From contig JAEXZY010000145.1 in assembly GCA_023404955.1 (NCBI GenBank), positions 1 to 26,791 on the forward strand: a DNA stretch of 26,791 bases, read 5' to 3'. The notes beneath the pieces are model-generated. The model was not told the origin of the DNA, ran no database searches, and saw nothing but the letters and a program-made list of their open reading frames with translations. A program made the translations under genes and the position numbers. This document shows, in pieces, positions 1 through 7,162 of the stretch. Source of the stretch: Actinomycetes bacterium (lineage in GTDB: Bacteria > Actinomycetota > Actinomycetes > Mycobacteriales > Mycobacteriaceae). The number at the start of each line of letters is the position of its first letter. The stretch's first letter is position 1.

Positions 1-2
1 GT

Positions 3-1091
3 CCCCCCCCCCCCCCCACGGGGCGCCGCCCGCCCCCGCCGCCGGACGCGACCGCGACGATCATCGACCACCGGCTGCCCGACGGCAGCCGGCTCATCCT
101 GGTGGCAGACACGACCGCGACGTCGGCGCTGCTACGGCAGTTGCGCATCCTGATGGTGGTCGCGGGCCTCGCCGTGCTGCTGGTCACCGCGTTCGGCGTG
201 ACGGTGATCGCCCGTGCCACGATGCTGCCGCTGACCCGCCTGACTCAGGTTGCCGAGTCGATTGCCGCCGGCGACCGCGCCAGGCGGGTGCGGCCCGACC
301 GCCCTGGTACCGAATTAGGTCGCGCGGCAGCCGCTTTCGACACCATGGTGGATGCTTTGCAGTACTCGGAGGATCGTGCCCACCAGTCGGCGCAGGCCGC
401 AGCGCAGGCAGAAGGCGCCACGCGTCGGTTCCTGGCCGATGCCGCGCACGAACTCCGCACGCCGATCGCCGGAATCCACGCCGCCGCAGACCAACTCGTG
501 TCGTCAGCCATGCAGCACGACGACCCGGAGTCCGCGCGCCAGCGGCACCGCGCCGAGTTGGTGCTCAGCGAGGCGCGCCGAGCGGGCAGGCTGGTCGCCG
601 ACATGCTCGACCTCAGCCGCATCGACGCCGGCTCACCGCTCGATCGGCGAGTGTGCGATCTGGTCGCGTTGGCCGACGCTGAGCGGGACCGCAGTGCCGT
701 GCTCGCTCCCGGTCTGCAGATCCGCCGCAGCGGCGACGCGTCGCTGCCGGTCGTCGCCGACGCACTGCGGATCGCCCAGATCCTGGCCAACCTCGTCGAC
801 AACGCCCGCCGGCACACGCCGGCGGGCGGCGTGATCGACATCGACGTCCGTGCGACGCCAGAACGCGCCGTGCTCACCGTCACCGACACCGGACCCGGCG
901 TGCCCGACGATCAGCGGAACCGGATCTTCGAGCGCCTGGTCCGCCTCGACGAAGCACGCGACCGTGACCGCGGCGGCGCCGGGTTGGGCCTGTCGATCGC
1001 GCGGGCCCTGGCCCGGGCGCACGGCGGCGACCTGGTCAACGTGGCGCACCGGCACGGGGCGCGATTCGTTCTGACGCTGCCGCTGCGTTGA
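3..1091 (+). CDS. Sensor histidine kinase, 5'-truncated by the window edge
   Basis: This is a membrane sensor kinase that would autophosphorylate a histidine and pass the phosphate to a response regulator. The frame is open from base 3, so the N-terminus lies outside the window; the ATG/GTG near 102 is probably internal. In order it shows the tail of an extracytoplasmic domain, one hydrophobic helix (about 156-225), a HAMP linker, a HisKA H-box FLADAAHELRTP (phospho-His codon 447-449), an N-box with LVDNARRH, a G1 box DTGPGVPDD and a G2 box GGAGLGLSIARAL, then stops at TGA 1089-1091. All catalytic boxes are intact. The partner regulator would be upstream, outside the window. The proline-rich start translated from the 15-C run is doubtful. 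Confidence 0.9.
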   Translation, partial: PPPPPTGRRPPPPPDATATIIDHRLPDGSRLILVADTTATSALLRQLRILMVVAGLAVLLVTAFGVTVIARATMLPLTRLTQVAESIAAGDRARRVRPDRPGTELGRAAAAFDTMVDALQYSEDRAHQSAQAAAQAEGATRRFLADAAHELRTPIAGIHAAADQLVSSAMQHDDPESARQRHRAELVLSEARRAGRLVADMLDLSRIDAGSPLDRRVCDLVALADAERDRSAVLAPGLQIRRSGDASLPVVADALRIAQILANLVDNARRHTPAGGVIDIDVRATPERAVLTVTDTGPGVPDDQRNRIFERLVRLDEARDRDRGGAGLGLSIARALARAHGGDLVNVAHRHGARFVLTLPLR

Positions 1092-1115
1092 CGCCCTCCG
1101 GCGCGACTGTGCGGG

Positions 1116-1137
1116 CCAACCGGACGAATCCGGTTGG
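1116..1137. terminator. Hairpin between convergent genes (9-bp stem, CGAA loop)
   Basis: CCAACCGGA, loop CGAA, TCCGGTTGG form a perfect 9-bp stem between the stop of the kinase (1091) and the stop of hsp20 (1160). There is no U-tract on either strand, which is common for mycobacterial hairpin terminators. Its position suggests a bidirectional terminator; that role is inferred. Confidence 0.5.
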
Positions 1138-1159
1138 ACCGCAGGGACTTCAGTCGGTA

Positions 1160-1609
1160 CTACTCGGCGTCGACGGTCGTGGGAGAGATGGACGTCTGCG
1201 CACCGGCGTGCTGGATTTCCACCCTGCGCGGCTTGGCCTTCTCGGCGACCGGGATCGTCACCGTCAGCACCCCGTTCTCGTAGGTCGCGGAGATCGCGCT
1301 GGTGTCGATCCCGTCTCCGAGGGAGAGCTGTCGGCGGTAGCCGCCGAAGAATCTCTCGTTGGCCAGCCATTGCGCTGACTCGTCCGAGCGTGCCGTGCGG
1401 TGGGCAGAAATGGTGAGCGTGCCGTTGTCGACGTTCACGTCGACCGATCCCGGATCGACTCCGGGCAGATCAGCGGTCAGCACGTAGTGGTCGTCGATCT
1501 TGCACAGGTCCATCGGCATGAAGCGTGGGACACGGTTTGATCCGGTCTGGCTGGTCAGCAAGCCCCGGGTCAGAGAGTCAAGGTCACTGAACGGATCAAA
1601 GCGAAGCAC
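1160..1609 (-). CDS. hsp20: Hsp20/alpha-crystallin small heat-shock protein
   Basis: An ATP-independent holdase chaperone of 149 aa, forming cytoplasmic oligomers that bind unfolding proteins. The N-terminus MLRFDPFSDLDSL is followed by an alpha-crystallin domain (about residues 30-135) with VLTADLPGVDPGSVDV, the GTLTISAHR strand and the late GVLTVTIPV strand carrying the conserved I-x-V-type motif. The start is GTG at 1609, chosen because a strong AGGAGGT lies 8 nt upstream (1618-1624). The promoter carries a CIRCE operator (1682-1708), so control by HrcA is likely. It is convergent with the kinase gene and lies downstream of the cysteine hydrolase gene, but has its own promoter. Confidence 0.95.
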   Translation of the reverse strand: MLRFDPFSDLDSLTRGLLTSQTGSNRVPRFMPMDLCKIDDHYVLTADLPGVDPGSVDVNVDNGTLTISAHRTARSDESAQWLANERFFGGYRRQLSLGDGIDTSAISATYENGVLTVTIPVAEKAKPRRVEIQHAGAQTSISPTTVDAE

Positions 1610-1617
1610 AGCAATCC

Positions 1618-1624
1618 ACCTCCT
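1618..1624 (-). promoter_or_regulatory. Strong ribosome binding site of hsp20
   Basis: On the minus strand AGGAGGT lies 8 nt before the GTG at 1609. It fixes the hsp20 start and is stronger than the initiation signals of most neighbours. Confidence 0.85.
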
Positions 1625-1636
1625 ACGTCATCCAAG

Positions 1637-1655
1637 GCCCGCCACCCTGGCGGGC
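1637..1655 (-). promoter_or_regulatory. Hairpin in the hsp20 5' leader
   Basis: On the minus strand GCCCGCCA, loop GGG, TGGCGGGC form a perfect 8-bp GC stem between the predicted transcription start (about 1672) and the Shine-Dalgarno (1618-1624). It would sit in the untranslated leader. Whether it affects translation or stability is unknown. Confidence 0.4.
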
Positions 1656-1678
1656 GACCAAATCACTGTGCACCAGCG

Positions 1679-1708
1679 AGATTAGCACTCGAAGTCGGAG
1701 AGTGCCAA
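1679..1708 (-). promoter_or_regulatory. hsp20 promoter overlapped by a CIRCE operator (HrcA site)
   Basis: On the plus strand, TTAGCACTC-N9-GAGTGCCAA (1682-1708) matches the CIRCE consensus TTAGCACTC-N9-GAGTGCTAA at 17 of 18 arm positions. Read on the minus strand, TTGGCA (1708-1703), an 18-nt spacer and TAATCT (1684-1679) make a -35/-10 pair that coincides with the operator. HrcA bound here would block the polymerase. The start of transcription would be near 1672. Confidence 0.88.
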
Positions 1709-1727
1709 GAGTTTTCGGCCCTGTGTG

Positions 1728-2285
1728 TCAGCTGTCGGCGAACGCGATGTCGTCGGTGGGGATGACCGCGGCGACGCGTCCGGGCGCAGCCTGGTACGAC
1801 CAGTACAGGTTCGTGTGGTCGATGACTGCCGACACCGGCGGAGCGCCCCACGCCGTCTTGTCACCCGCGGTGTGGGCGTCGGCGACGAGGGTGACGTCGT
1901 AGCCCCGGACGAATGCGCCATGCAACGTACTGCGCACGCACGCATCGGTTTCCGCGCCGGTCACGATGAGCCGGCCCACGCCGCGGTCCGCCAGAACGGG
2001 CTCCAGCGGGGTCGCTTCGAACGCGTCCCCATAGGTCTTGTCGATGATCGGCTCGTCGTCGCCGGGGGACAGCTCCGCCACGATGTGCCACCCCTCGCTG
2101 CCATGGCGCAGGTCGTCGTCGTGGTGGCGCACCCAGACGACTGCTGTCCCGTCCCGGCGGGCGCGTTCGATCAACCGAGCGATGTTGGCCACCACCGCGT
2201 CTCGCCGGAACGCCCCGGCGACGACGTCGTTCTGGACGTCGACGACGAGCAGCGCGGTCGCCGACCGGTTCGCGAGCGTGGTCAT
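1728..2285 (-). CDS. Isochorismatase-family cysteine hydrolase
   Basis: A 185-aa cytoplasmic hydrolase of the isochorismatase-like fold (isochorismatase, nicotinamidase, N-carbamoyl amidase relatives). It has the family triad: D16 in VVDVQND, K83 in DKTYGDAF and C116 in TGAETDACVRST. The substrate cannot be told from the sequence. The start is ATG 2285, which overlaps the TGA of the HxlR gene (ATGA), so translation is probably coupled. It is the last gene of a four-gene overlapping operon (thiolase, carotenoid oxygenase, HxlR, this). A longer open frame upstream lies inside the HxlR gene and is not used. Confidence 0.9.
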   Translation of the reverse strand: MTTLANRSATALLVVDVQNDVVAGAFRRDAVVANIARLIERARRDGTAVVWVRHHDDDLRHGSEGWHIVAELSPGDDEPIIDKTYGDAFEATPLEPVLADRGVGRLIVTGAETDACVRSTLHGAFVRGYDVTLVADAHTAGDKTAWGAPPVSAVIDHTNLYWSYQAAPGRVAAVIPTDDIAFADS

Positions 2286-3163
2286 GACGTCATTATCTGC
2301 GCACCGCGGAGCGGTTCGAGGCATTGATCGCACGTCAGGCGTGGATGGAACCGGCGCCCGCACGTCGAGTGGGTGACGCGAACCGCCACCCCGTCCGGAT
2401 CCGGATACCAGCGCTGCGCCCAGGCCAGCGCGCACACCAGAACGGGGAGCAGAGCACGGCCCTTGTCGGTCAGCAGATAGCGGCCCCCGACTGTGTGCAG
2501 GATTCCTTCAGCGGTGAAGACGGCGAGCCGGCTGGAGATCGTGGCCGGCGGTGCGCCGAGTTCGGCCTGCAGGTCGGTGAACCTGCCGATGCCGACGAAC
2601 GCGGCCACCAGGAGTGCGAATCCCCAGCGGTCGCCGATCACGGACATCGTCTGCGGAAAAAGAACGCCGGCCCGCCGATCGGTGGAGCGGCGGCGATTGG
2701 TGGTCGACGGGATCGAGCGCTCCCAGCTGCCGCTCGGACCCCATTGCGCGACAAACTCTTTCTCGGAGACGACCGCGGCCTCGCACGCGCGGCAGGTCAG
2801 CCTCGGCGCGAACAGCGCACCGCAGGAGGTGTGCCGCATCGCCGGCAACGGCTGCGGATGGTCGGGCACCCAGCTGCGCTCCCACTCCCAGATCGAGGTG
2901 AGCATGGGCCACAGGGAGCGGCTTTTCGAGGTGGGCGTGTAGACGACACGAACCGGCCGCGTCTGGTGGTCGCGACGCCCCAGCAGGTCTTCGGCAACCA
3001 ACGTGCGCAGTCGCCCGGACAGCACGGCGTGTGAGACGGGAAGTGCCTCGGCGAAGTCGCCGTAGCGGGTGGCGCCGAGCAGGGTCTGCTGGATGATCAG
3101 CAGACTCCACTCGTCGCCGAGGACGCCGAGCATCCGCGCGACGGCGTTCGGGGCGGCGGTCAC
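2282..3163 (-). CDS. Tandem-duplicated HxlR-family transcriptional regulator
   Basis: A 293-aa protein with two HxlR-type winged-helix domains, about residues 5-105 (MLGVLGDEWSLLIIQQTL ... AVLSGRLRTL) and 165-260 (MSVIGDRWGFALLVAAF ... ATISSRLAVF). Single HxlR proteins are usually about 110-150 aa, so this one carries both halves of a would-be dimer. Each domain ends in the same cysteine motif, C-G-x3-F-x-P-R-L-T-C-x2-C (C114, C124, C127 and C268, C278, C281), which may bind a metal or sense redox state. The start is GTG 3163, overlapping the TGA of the oxygenase gene (GTGA). Position inside the operon suggests that it regulates the operon. Confidence 0.88.
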   Translation of the reverse strand: MTAAPNAVARMLGVLGDEWSLLIIQQTLLGATRYGDFAEALPVSHAVLSGRLRTLVAEDLLGRRDHQTRPVRVVYTPTSKSRSLWPMLTSIWEWERSWVPDHPQPLPAMRHTSCGALFAPRLTCRACEAAVVSEKEFVAQWGPSGSWERSIPSTTNRRRSTDRRAGVLFPQTMSVIGDRWGFALLVAAFVGIGRFTDLQAELGAPPATISSRLAVFTAEGILHTVGGRYLLTDKGRALLPVLVCALAWAQRWYPDPDGVAVRVTHSTCGRRFHPRLTCDQCLEPLRGAQIMTS

Positions 3164-4683
3164 AACCCGATCGCGGCGGCCGCCTGATCGCTCTCGCGCC
3201 AGCGGGGCAACTCGGAGCCGGCCGCCCACGTGGAGTGTGTACCACTCGAGATCCGCTCGGGCAGCCGGAGTGTGCACACCGGGCCGTCGGCGACCCGGGC
3301 TGCATCGAACACCAGACAGTACGAGGCGTCGGCATTCATGTCGGTGGTCAACGTGATGAGATATCCGTCGTCTTCGGCGATACCGCCGGGGCGGGGCGCT
3401 ATCGCGGTCTCGCTGCCGTAGACGCCGTCGTCGAAGGCGAACCGGTCCTCGTGGCCGGTGTGCAGATCGTGCTTGAGCAGCCCGTCGAACAGGAACCAGG
3501 ACGGCTTGCCCGTCGCCGCATACGTGTAGCGGTGGGCGCGGCCGGCGCGGTCGGGGTTGATCATGCCGAATTCGCTGATGCTGTCGGTCAGTTGCTCTTC
3601 GCGCACCTCGCCCGTCAAGAGGTTGAACCGCCAGCGGTGCAACCGGGCCTGCATCCGGTCGAGGGCGAGGAACCGGAAGGCGCGCTGCCATCGATTGCCC
3701 ATCCCGTTGTCGGCGGGTTCGGGGTCGCCCTGAAAGAAGCCGTCGAGCACGATCTCGTCGCCGTCCTCGTAGGCGTTGGGGAAGTGCAGCACGTAGGTGG
3801 GATCGGCCTCGAACCACCGGATCTGCGAGGCGTCTCCGCGGCGGGGAATGACCGCGAAACGCGACGGGGTGTCGCGGTGAAAGCGCGGCAGGTGCACATT
3901 GTGCTCGAGCAGCGCGGCATCCCAGAACAGCGGAAAGTCGTTGAGGATCACGTAGTTCTCAGTGAACGCCATGTCATGGGGCAGGCGTGGGCCGGGGAGT
4001 TCGACGTCGACGGTGTGCACCACGTCGCCGGCGTCGCTGACCACGCCGTAGCGGAGATAGGGTGCCTGCTTGCTGTAGTTGAAGTACAGCAGTTCACCGC
4101 CGTCGACCTTCGGATGCGCAGACACTCCCCAGTCCCGCGGGAAGCCGCCGTTCCAATCCTCCTTACCCAGCGCGTCACCGGTGCACGGATCGATGCGATA
4201 GAGGTCCCCGCATTGGTAGTGGCTGGTCAGTGCGACCCCGCGATGCACGATCACGTCGGTCGAGGATGCGTCTTTCATCAATGTCCTGGCGCCCCAGCCG
4301 TGGTCGCGGCGAGACAGTTCGATCGGCTCGGCGATGCCGGGCCACAATGGTCCGCCCGCCTCGTTCTCCGCCAGGAACCCGTCGGTGCGCACGAACCGGT
4401 TGCGGTAGAACGCTTTTCCGTCGCGGAAGCCGACGATGTGCAGCATGCCGTCCCCGTCGAAGGGGTGGTAGTTCTTCAAGGCGGGGTGCAGCGGGTTCTC
4501 GGTGTTGCGCAGGTACACGCCGTCCAGATCGTCGGGCACGGTGCCGGCCACGATCTCGAGATCGTCGCTGTCCCACTCGGTCGTCTGCGGCCGCCAGGGG
4601 CCGGTGCGATAGGGGTGGTCGTCATCTGGCGGCAGGGTCGACAGGAAGGTGGCGACCACCTCCGGGTGGGTGCGCAGGCTCAT
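3160..4683 (-). CDS. Carotenoid-cleavage-type oxygenase (RPE65/CCD family)
   Basis: A 507-aa non-heme iron(II) dioxygenase that would cleave a conjugated or styrenyl double bond with O2, as carotenoid, apocarotenoid and lignostilbene oxygenases do. The four iron-binding histidines are present: H190 (VSAHPK), H236 (LPHDMAF), H300 (VLHFPNAYE) and H483 (GTHSTWA). The beginning VPDDLDGVYLRNTENP and HPFDGDGMLH are also family features. The start ATG 4683 overlaps the TGA of the thiolase gene, and its own TGA overlaps the next GTG. A thiolase upstream and a hydrolase downstream suggest that cleavage products are degraded further. The substrate is not deducible. Confidence 0.93.
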   Translation of the reverse strand: MSLRTHPEVVATFLSTLPPDDDHPYRTGPWRPQTTEWDSDDLEIVAGTVPDDLDGVYLRNTENPLHPALKNYHPFDGDGMLHIVGFRDGKAFYRNRFVRTDGFLAENEAGGPLWPGIAEPIELSRRDHGWGARTLMKDASSTDVIVHRGVALTSHYQCGDLYRIDPCTGDALGKEDWNGGFPRDWGVSAHPKVDGGELLYFNYSKQAPYLRYGVVSDAGDVVHTVDVELPGPRLPHDMAFTENYVILNDFPLFWDAALLEHNVHLPRFHRDTPSRFAVIPRRGDASQIRWFEADPTYVLHFPNAYEDGDEIVLDGFFQGDPEPADNGMGNRWQRAFRFLALDRMQARLHRWRFNLLTGEVREEQLTDSISEFGMINPDRAGRAHRYTYAATGKPSWFLFDGLLKHDLHTGHEDRFAFDDGVYGSETAIAPRPGGIAEDDGYLITLTTDMNADASYCLVFDAARVADGPVCTLRLPERISSGTHSTWAAGSELPRWRESDQAAAAIGL

Positions 4684-5897
4684 GAATGTCTCCCGACGAC
4701 GAAGCTGACGGTGGTGGCGGTGCTGCCGCCGAAGTTGAGGGTGCCGAACGTGGTCGCGCCGTCGACCTGGTAGCCGTCGGCGGTTCCGCTCACCTGGCGG
4801 GCGGCGTCGAGCAGCATCCGTACCCCGGACGCCCCGACGGGATGGCCGCCGCCGATGAGCCCTCCGCTGGGGTTGATCGGGCATCGGCCGCCCGGGTCGA
4901 TGTCGCCGCTCTCGACGGCCTGCCACGACTGGCCCGGCTCGGTCAGCCCGATGTGGTCGATCGCGAGGTACTCGCTGGGGGTGAAACAGTCGTGCACCTC
5001 GAACCCGTCGATGTCGTCGAGGGTGACGCGGGCGCGCGCGAGGGCGTCGTACACAGCGGACCGCACGTGAGGTAGCACGTACGGCGACTGCGCGGAGCGC
5101 TGCAGCTTTTGCTCCAGCCCCAGGCCGACAGTGCGATGGCCCCAGCCGTCGATGCGGGCCAGCGGCCGGGCTGAGGGATGGGCGCGCAGCCAGTCGTCGG
5201 TGACCAGGACGATGCCGGCGCCCCCGTCGGTGATCTGGCTGCAGTCGAAGCGGCGGAGTCTGCCCTCGACGGGCGGGTTGCTCGCGTCGTCGGCGGTGAG
5301 CGGGTGCGGCACCGCCCACGACCGGGTCTGTGCGTTCGGGTTCGTCCGGGCGTTGGCGAGATTGCGCGCGGCGATGGAGCGCAGGTGTGCGTCGTCGATC
5401 CCGTACCGACGCTCGTATTCGGCGGCGACGGTGTCGAACATGTGCGGCCACATGTACTTGGCGTCGGCGCCTTCGTGGCCTGTCCATGCCGCGGTGCCCA
5501 GGATGGCCGTCGCGGTGTCACCGGGCACGGTCTTCTCCAACTCGACGCCGATCACCAGTGCGCTGTCGTAGGCGCCGGAACGGAGGTCGGCGATGGCGGC
5601 GAGCGTGGCGACGCTGCCAGAGGCGCAGGCGGCCTCGTGCCGGGTGGCAGGGGTGTCCCACAGGCCGTCGCACACGGTGGCCGGCATCGCGCCGAGATGG
5701 CCTTGGCGAGCGAACAATTCGCCGAACGCATTGGCCACGTGCACGACGCCGATGTCGCCGGCGTCCACGCGCGCGGCGCCCAGGGTCGCCTCGACCACCT
5801 CCGACGTGAGCCCGGCGAAGTCCGAGCCCTCCCGGTCGAAGTTGCGTGCGAAGTCGCTCTGATAGCCGCCCAGAATCCAGACGCCGAGGCTGCTCAC
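4680..5897 (-). CDS. Thiolase-family acyltransferase (acetyl-CoA acetyltransferase-like)
   Basis: A 405-aa thiolase-fold protein of the SCP-x/acetyl-CoA acetyltransferase-like group, expected to cleave or form a beta-ketoacyl-CoA thioester. It has the nucleophile C91 in HEAACASGSVA, H302 in EVHDCFTPSEY, the loop CPINPSGGLIGGGHP and H352 in GGHPVGASG. It begins SSLGVWILGGYQSDFAR, as many actinobacterial members do. The start is GTG 5897, 7 nt after a TAGCGT hexamer and without a Shine-Dalgarno, which fits a leaderless transcript. It is the first gene of the four-gene operon. The HDCFT motif differs from degradative thiolases that use a second cysteine, so a specialised substrate is likely. Confidence 0.9.
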   Translation of the reverse strand: MSSLGVWILGGYQSDFARNFDREGSDFAGLTSEVVEATLGAARVDAGDIGVVHVANAFGELFARQGHLGAMPATVCDGLWDTPATRHEAACASGSVATLAAIADLRSGAYDSALVIGVELEKTVPGDTATAILGTAAWTGHEGADAKYMWPHMFDTVAAEYERRYGIDDAHLRSIAARNLANARTNPNAQTRSWAVPHPLTADDASNPPVEGRLRRFDCSQITDGGAGIVLVTDDWLRAHPSARPLARIDGWGHRTVGLGLEQKLQRSAQSPYVLPHVRSAVYDALARARVTLDDIDGFEVHDCFTPSEYLAIDHIGLTEPGQSWQAVESGDIDPGGRCPINPSGGLIGGGHPVGASGVRMLLDAARQVSGTADGYQVDGATTFGTLNFGGSTATTVSFVVGRHS

Positions 5898-5904
5898 TCG
5901 CGTG

Positions 5905-5910
5905 ACGCTA
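5905..5910 (-). promoter_or_regulatory. Candidate -10 element for the thiolase operon
   Basis: TAGCGT on the minus strand fits TANNNT and lies 7 nt before the GTG at 5897, the geometry of a leaderless mycobacterial promoter. No clear -35 is visible. Confidence 0.45.
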
Positions 5911-5943
5911 CTACTTCAACTAACAGAGTGACAGGCCCCAGGC

Positions 5944-5978
5944 GGTCTCGTCGGCTGCATGTCTGAACCGACGAGACC
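5944..5978. promoter_or_regulatory. Perfect 11-bp inverted repeat in the divergent intergenic region
   Basis: GGTCTCGTCGG (5944-5954) and CCGACGAGACC (5968-5978) are exact complements separated by 13 nt. The repeat lies between the divergent thiolase operon and the GAF-ANTAR gene. It may be an operator (for example for the HxlR protein of the operon) or an RNA hairpin in the leader of the ANTAR gene. Confidence 0.5.
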
Positions 5979-6093
5979 TGGCAAGCGGCTCGGTCGACCG
6001 AGTCACCTGCCTGCGGCCCTGCATTGCCCGCACGCCAGCGCCGCAAACCCTGCTCGGTGTACGGTTCCCTTCGATGAAGGAGTTCACGAGGTC

Positions 6094-6780
6094 ATGACCG
6101 GTTCGACCAACCGCGATCTGGCACAGCGGATGGCCGAGCTCGCTCGAGCGGTTGCCTCGCCGCGCAGTGTCGAAGACGTACTGTCCGATGTCACCAGAGA
6201 GGTGCTGGAACTGATCCCCAGCACCGACGCGGCCGGCGTCCTGTTCGTGGGCAAAGCGGGCCGCTTCGAGTCCGTAGCCGGCACCTCAGAGCTGCCGCAC
6301 GAACTGGATCGGCTGCAGATGAAGTTCAACGAGGGGCCGTGTCTGGAGGCCGCCCTCGAGGAGACCATCGTGCGCTCCGACGACTTCGCCACCGAAGCCC
6401 GCTGGCCGCGCTACTCGGCGGCCGCCGCCGAATTGGGCGTACGCAGCGGTCTGTCGTTCAAGCTCTACACCAGCTCGCAAACGGCGGGCGCGCTGAACTT
6501 GTTCGCTGTCGAGCCGAACGCCTTCACCGCTGCCGACGAGAACATCGGCGCGGTTCTGGCGGCCCATGCGGCCGCCGCGATCCTGGCCAGCCGGCATCAC
6601 GAGCAGTTGCAGTCGGCCCTCTCCACCCGGGATCGCATCGGGCAGGCGAAAGGCATCATCATGGAGCGCTACAACGTCGACGATGTGGCGGCGTTCGACA
6701 TGCTGCGCCGGCTCTCACAGGACAGCAACACGAAGCTGACCGACATCGCCGAGCGAGTGATCGAGACTCGGGGGAGCTGA
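6094..6780 (+). CDS. GAF-ANTAR domain RNA-binding antiterminator
   Basis: A 228-aa regulator with a GAF sensor domain (about residues 20-165) and a C-terminal ANTAR domain (about 170-225: STRDRIGQAKGIIMERY, then AAFDMLRRLSQDSNTKL and DIAERVIE). ANTAR domains bind paired hexaloop RNA hairpins and prevent termination; GAF-ANTAR proteins are common in mycobacteria. The start is ATG 6094 because AAGGAG lies 11 nt upstream (6077-6082); a longer frame from 5959 would run through the inverted repeat. The gene is divergent from the thiolase operon and convergent with the DUF4267 gene, 4 nt apart. The GAF ligand is unknown. Confidence 0.92.
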   Translation: MTGSTNRDLAQRMAELARAVASPRSVEDVLSDVTREVLELIPSTDAAGVLFVGKAGRFESVAGTSELPHELDRLQMKFNEGPCLEAALEETIVRSDDFATEARWPRYSAAAAELGVRSGLSFKLYTSSQTAGALNLFAVEPNAFTAADENIGAVLAAHAAAAILASRHHEQLQSALSTRDRIGQAKGIIMERYNVDDVAAFDMLRRLSQDSNTKLTDIAERVIETRGS

Positions 6781-6784
6781 GCTC

Positions 6785-7162
6785 TCACGAGGTCAGCAGC
6801 AACGCCGTGGTGATCAGCATGACAGCGGCGGTGCCGCCGTGCACCCCGTAGGCGACAGATCGTGCCCCACCGTTGCACAGCACGATGACGGCGTCGCCGA
6901 GCGGAATCAGGGTCGCCGCCAGGATCGCCCAGCCCACGAGGTGGGTGGCGTGGGCCAGCAGGAGCGCGATGACGATGATCCCGGTGGCGATGTCGCGGAT
7001 GCCCTTGGCGCTGAGGTAGGCAGGGGCGCCGGGCCGGTCTTTCGCGGCGGGGACGCCGTAACCGGCGGCGGCCACGGTCGGAGCGATGAGGAACCTGGCG
7101 CCGATGGCGATGATCGCGGCGGCGAGGATGCCGGCGAGGACGTAGCCGATGGTGGTGGTCAT
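6785..7162 (-). CDS. DUF4267-family small membrane protein
   Basis: A 125-aa integral membrane protein with about four hydrophobic segments: IGYVLAGILAAAIIAIGARF at the N-terminus, then IATGIIVIALLLAHATHLV, WAILAATLIPLGDAVIVL, and AVMLITTALLL at the end. The YGVPA and KGIRDIATGI motifs resemble the DUF4267 family, which has no established function. The start ATG 7162 overlaps the TGA of the upstream NIPSNAP-like gene (ATGA). It is the last gene of a three-gene operon. Confidence 0.8.
   Translation of the reverse strand: MTTTIGYVLAGILAAAIIAIGARFLIAPTVAAAGYGVPAAKDRPGAPAYLSAKGIRDIATGIIVIALLLAHATHLVGWAILAATLIPLGDAVIVLCNGGARSVAYGVHGGTAAVMLITTALLLTS

Noticed and set aside
3235..4773. 512-codon plus-strand frame antisense to the carotenoid-type oxygenase
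   Set aside because: The repetitive V/G/A/R translation is typical of a reverse-strand shadow, and the oxygenase has all four iron histidines.
5959..6093. 45-residue N-terminal extension of the GAF-ANTAR protein
   Set aside because: It begins inside the inverted repeat and has no conserved sequence, while ATG 6094 has AAGGAG upstream.
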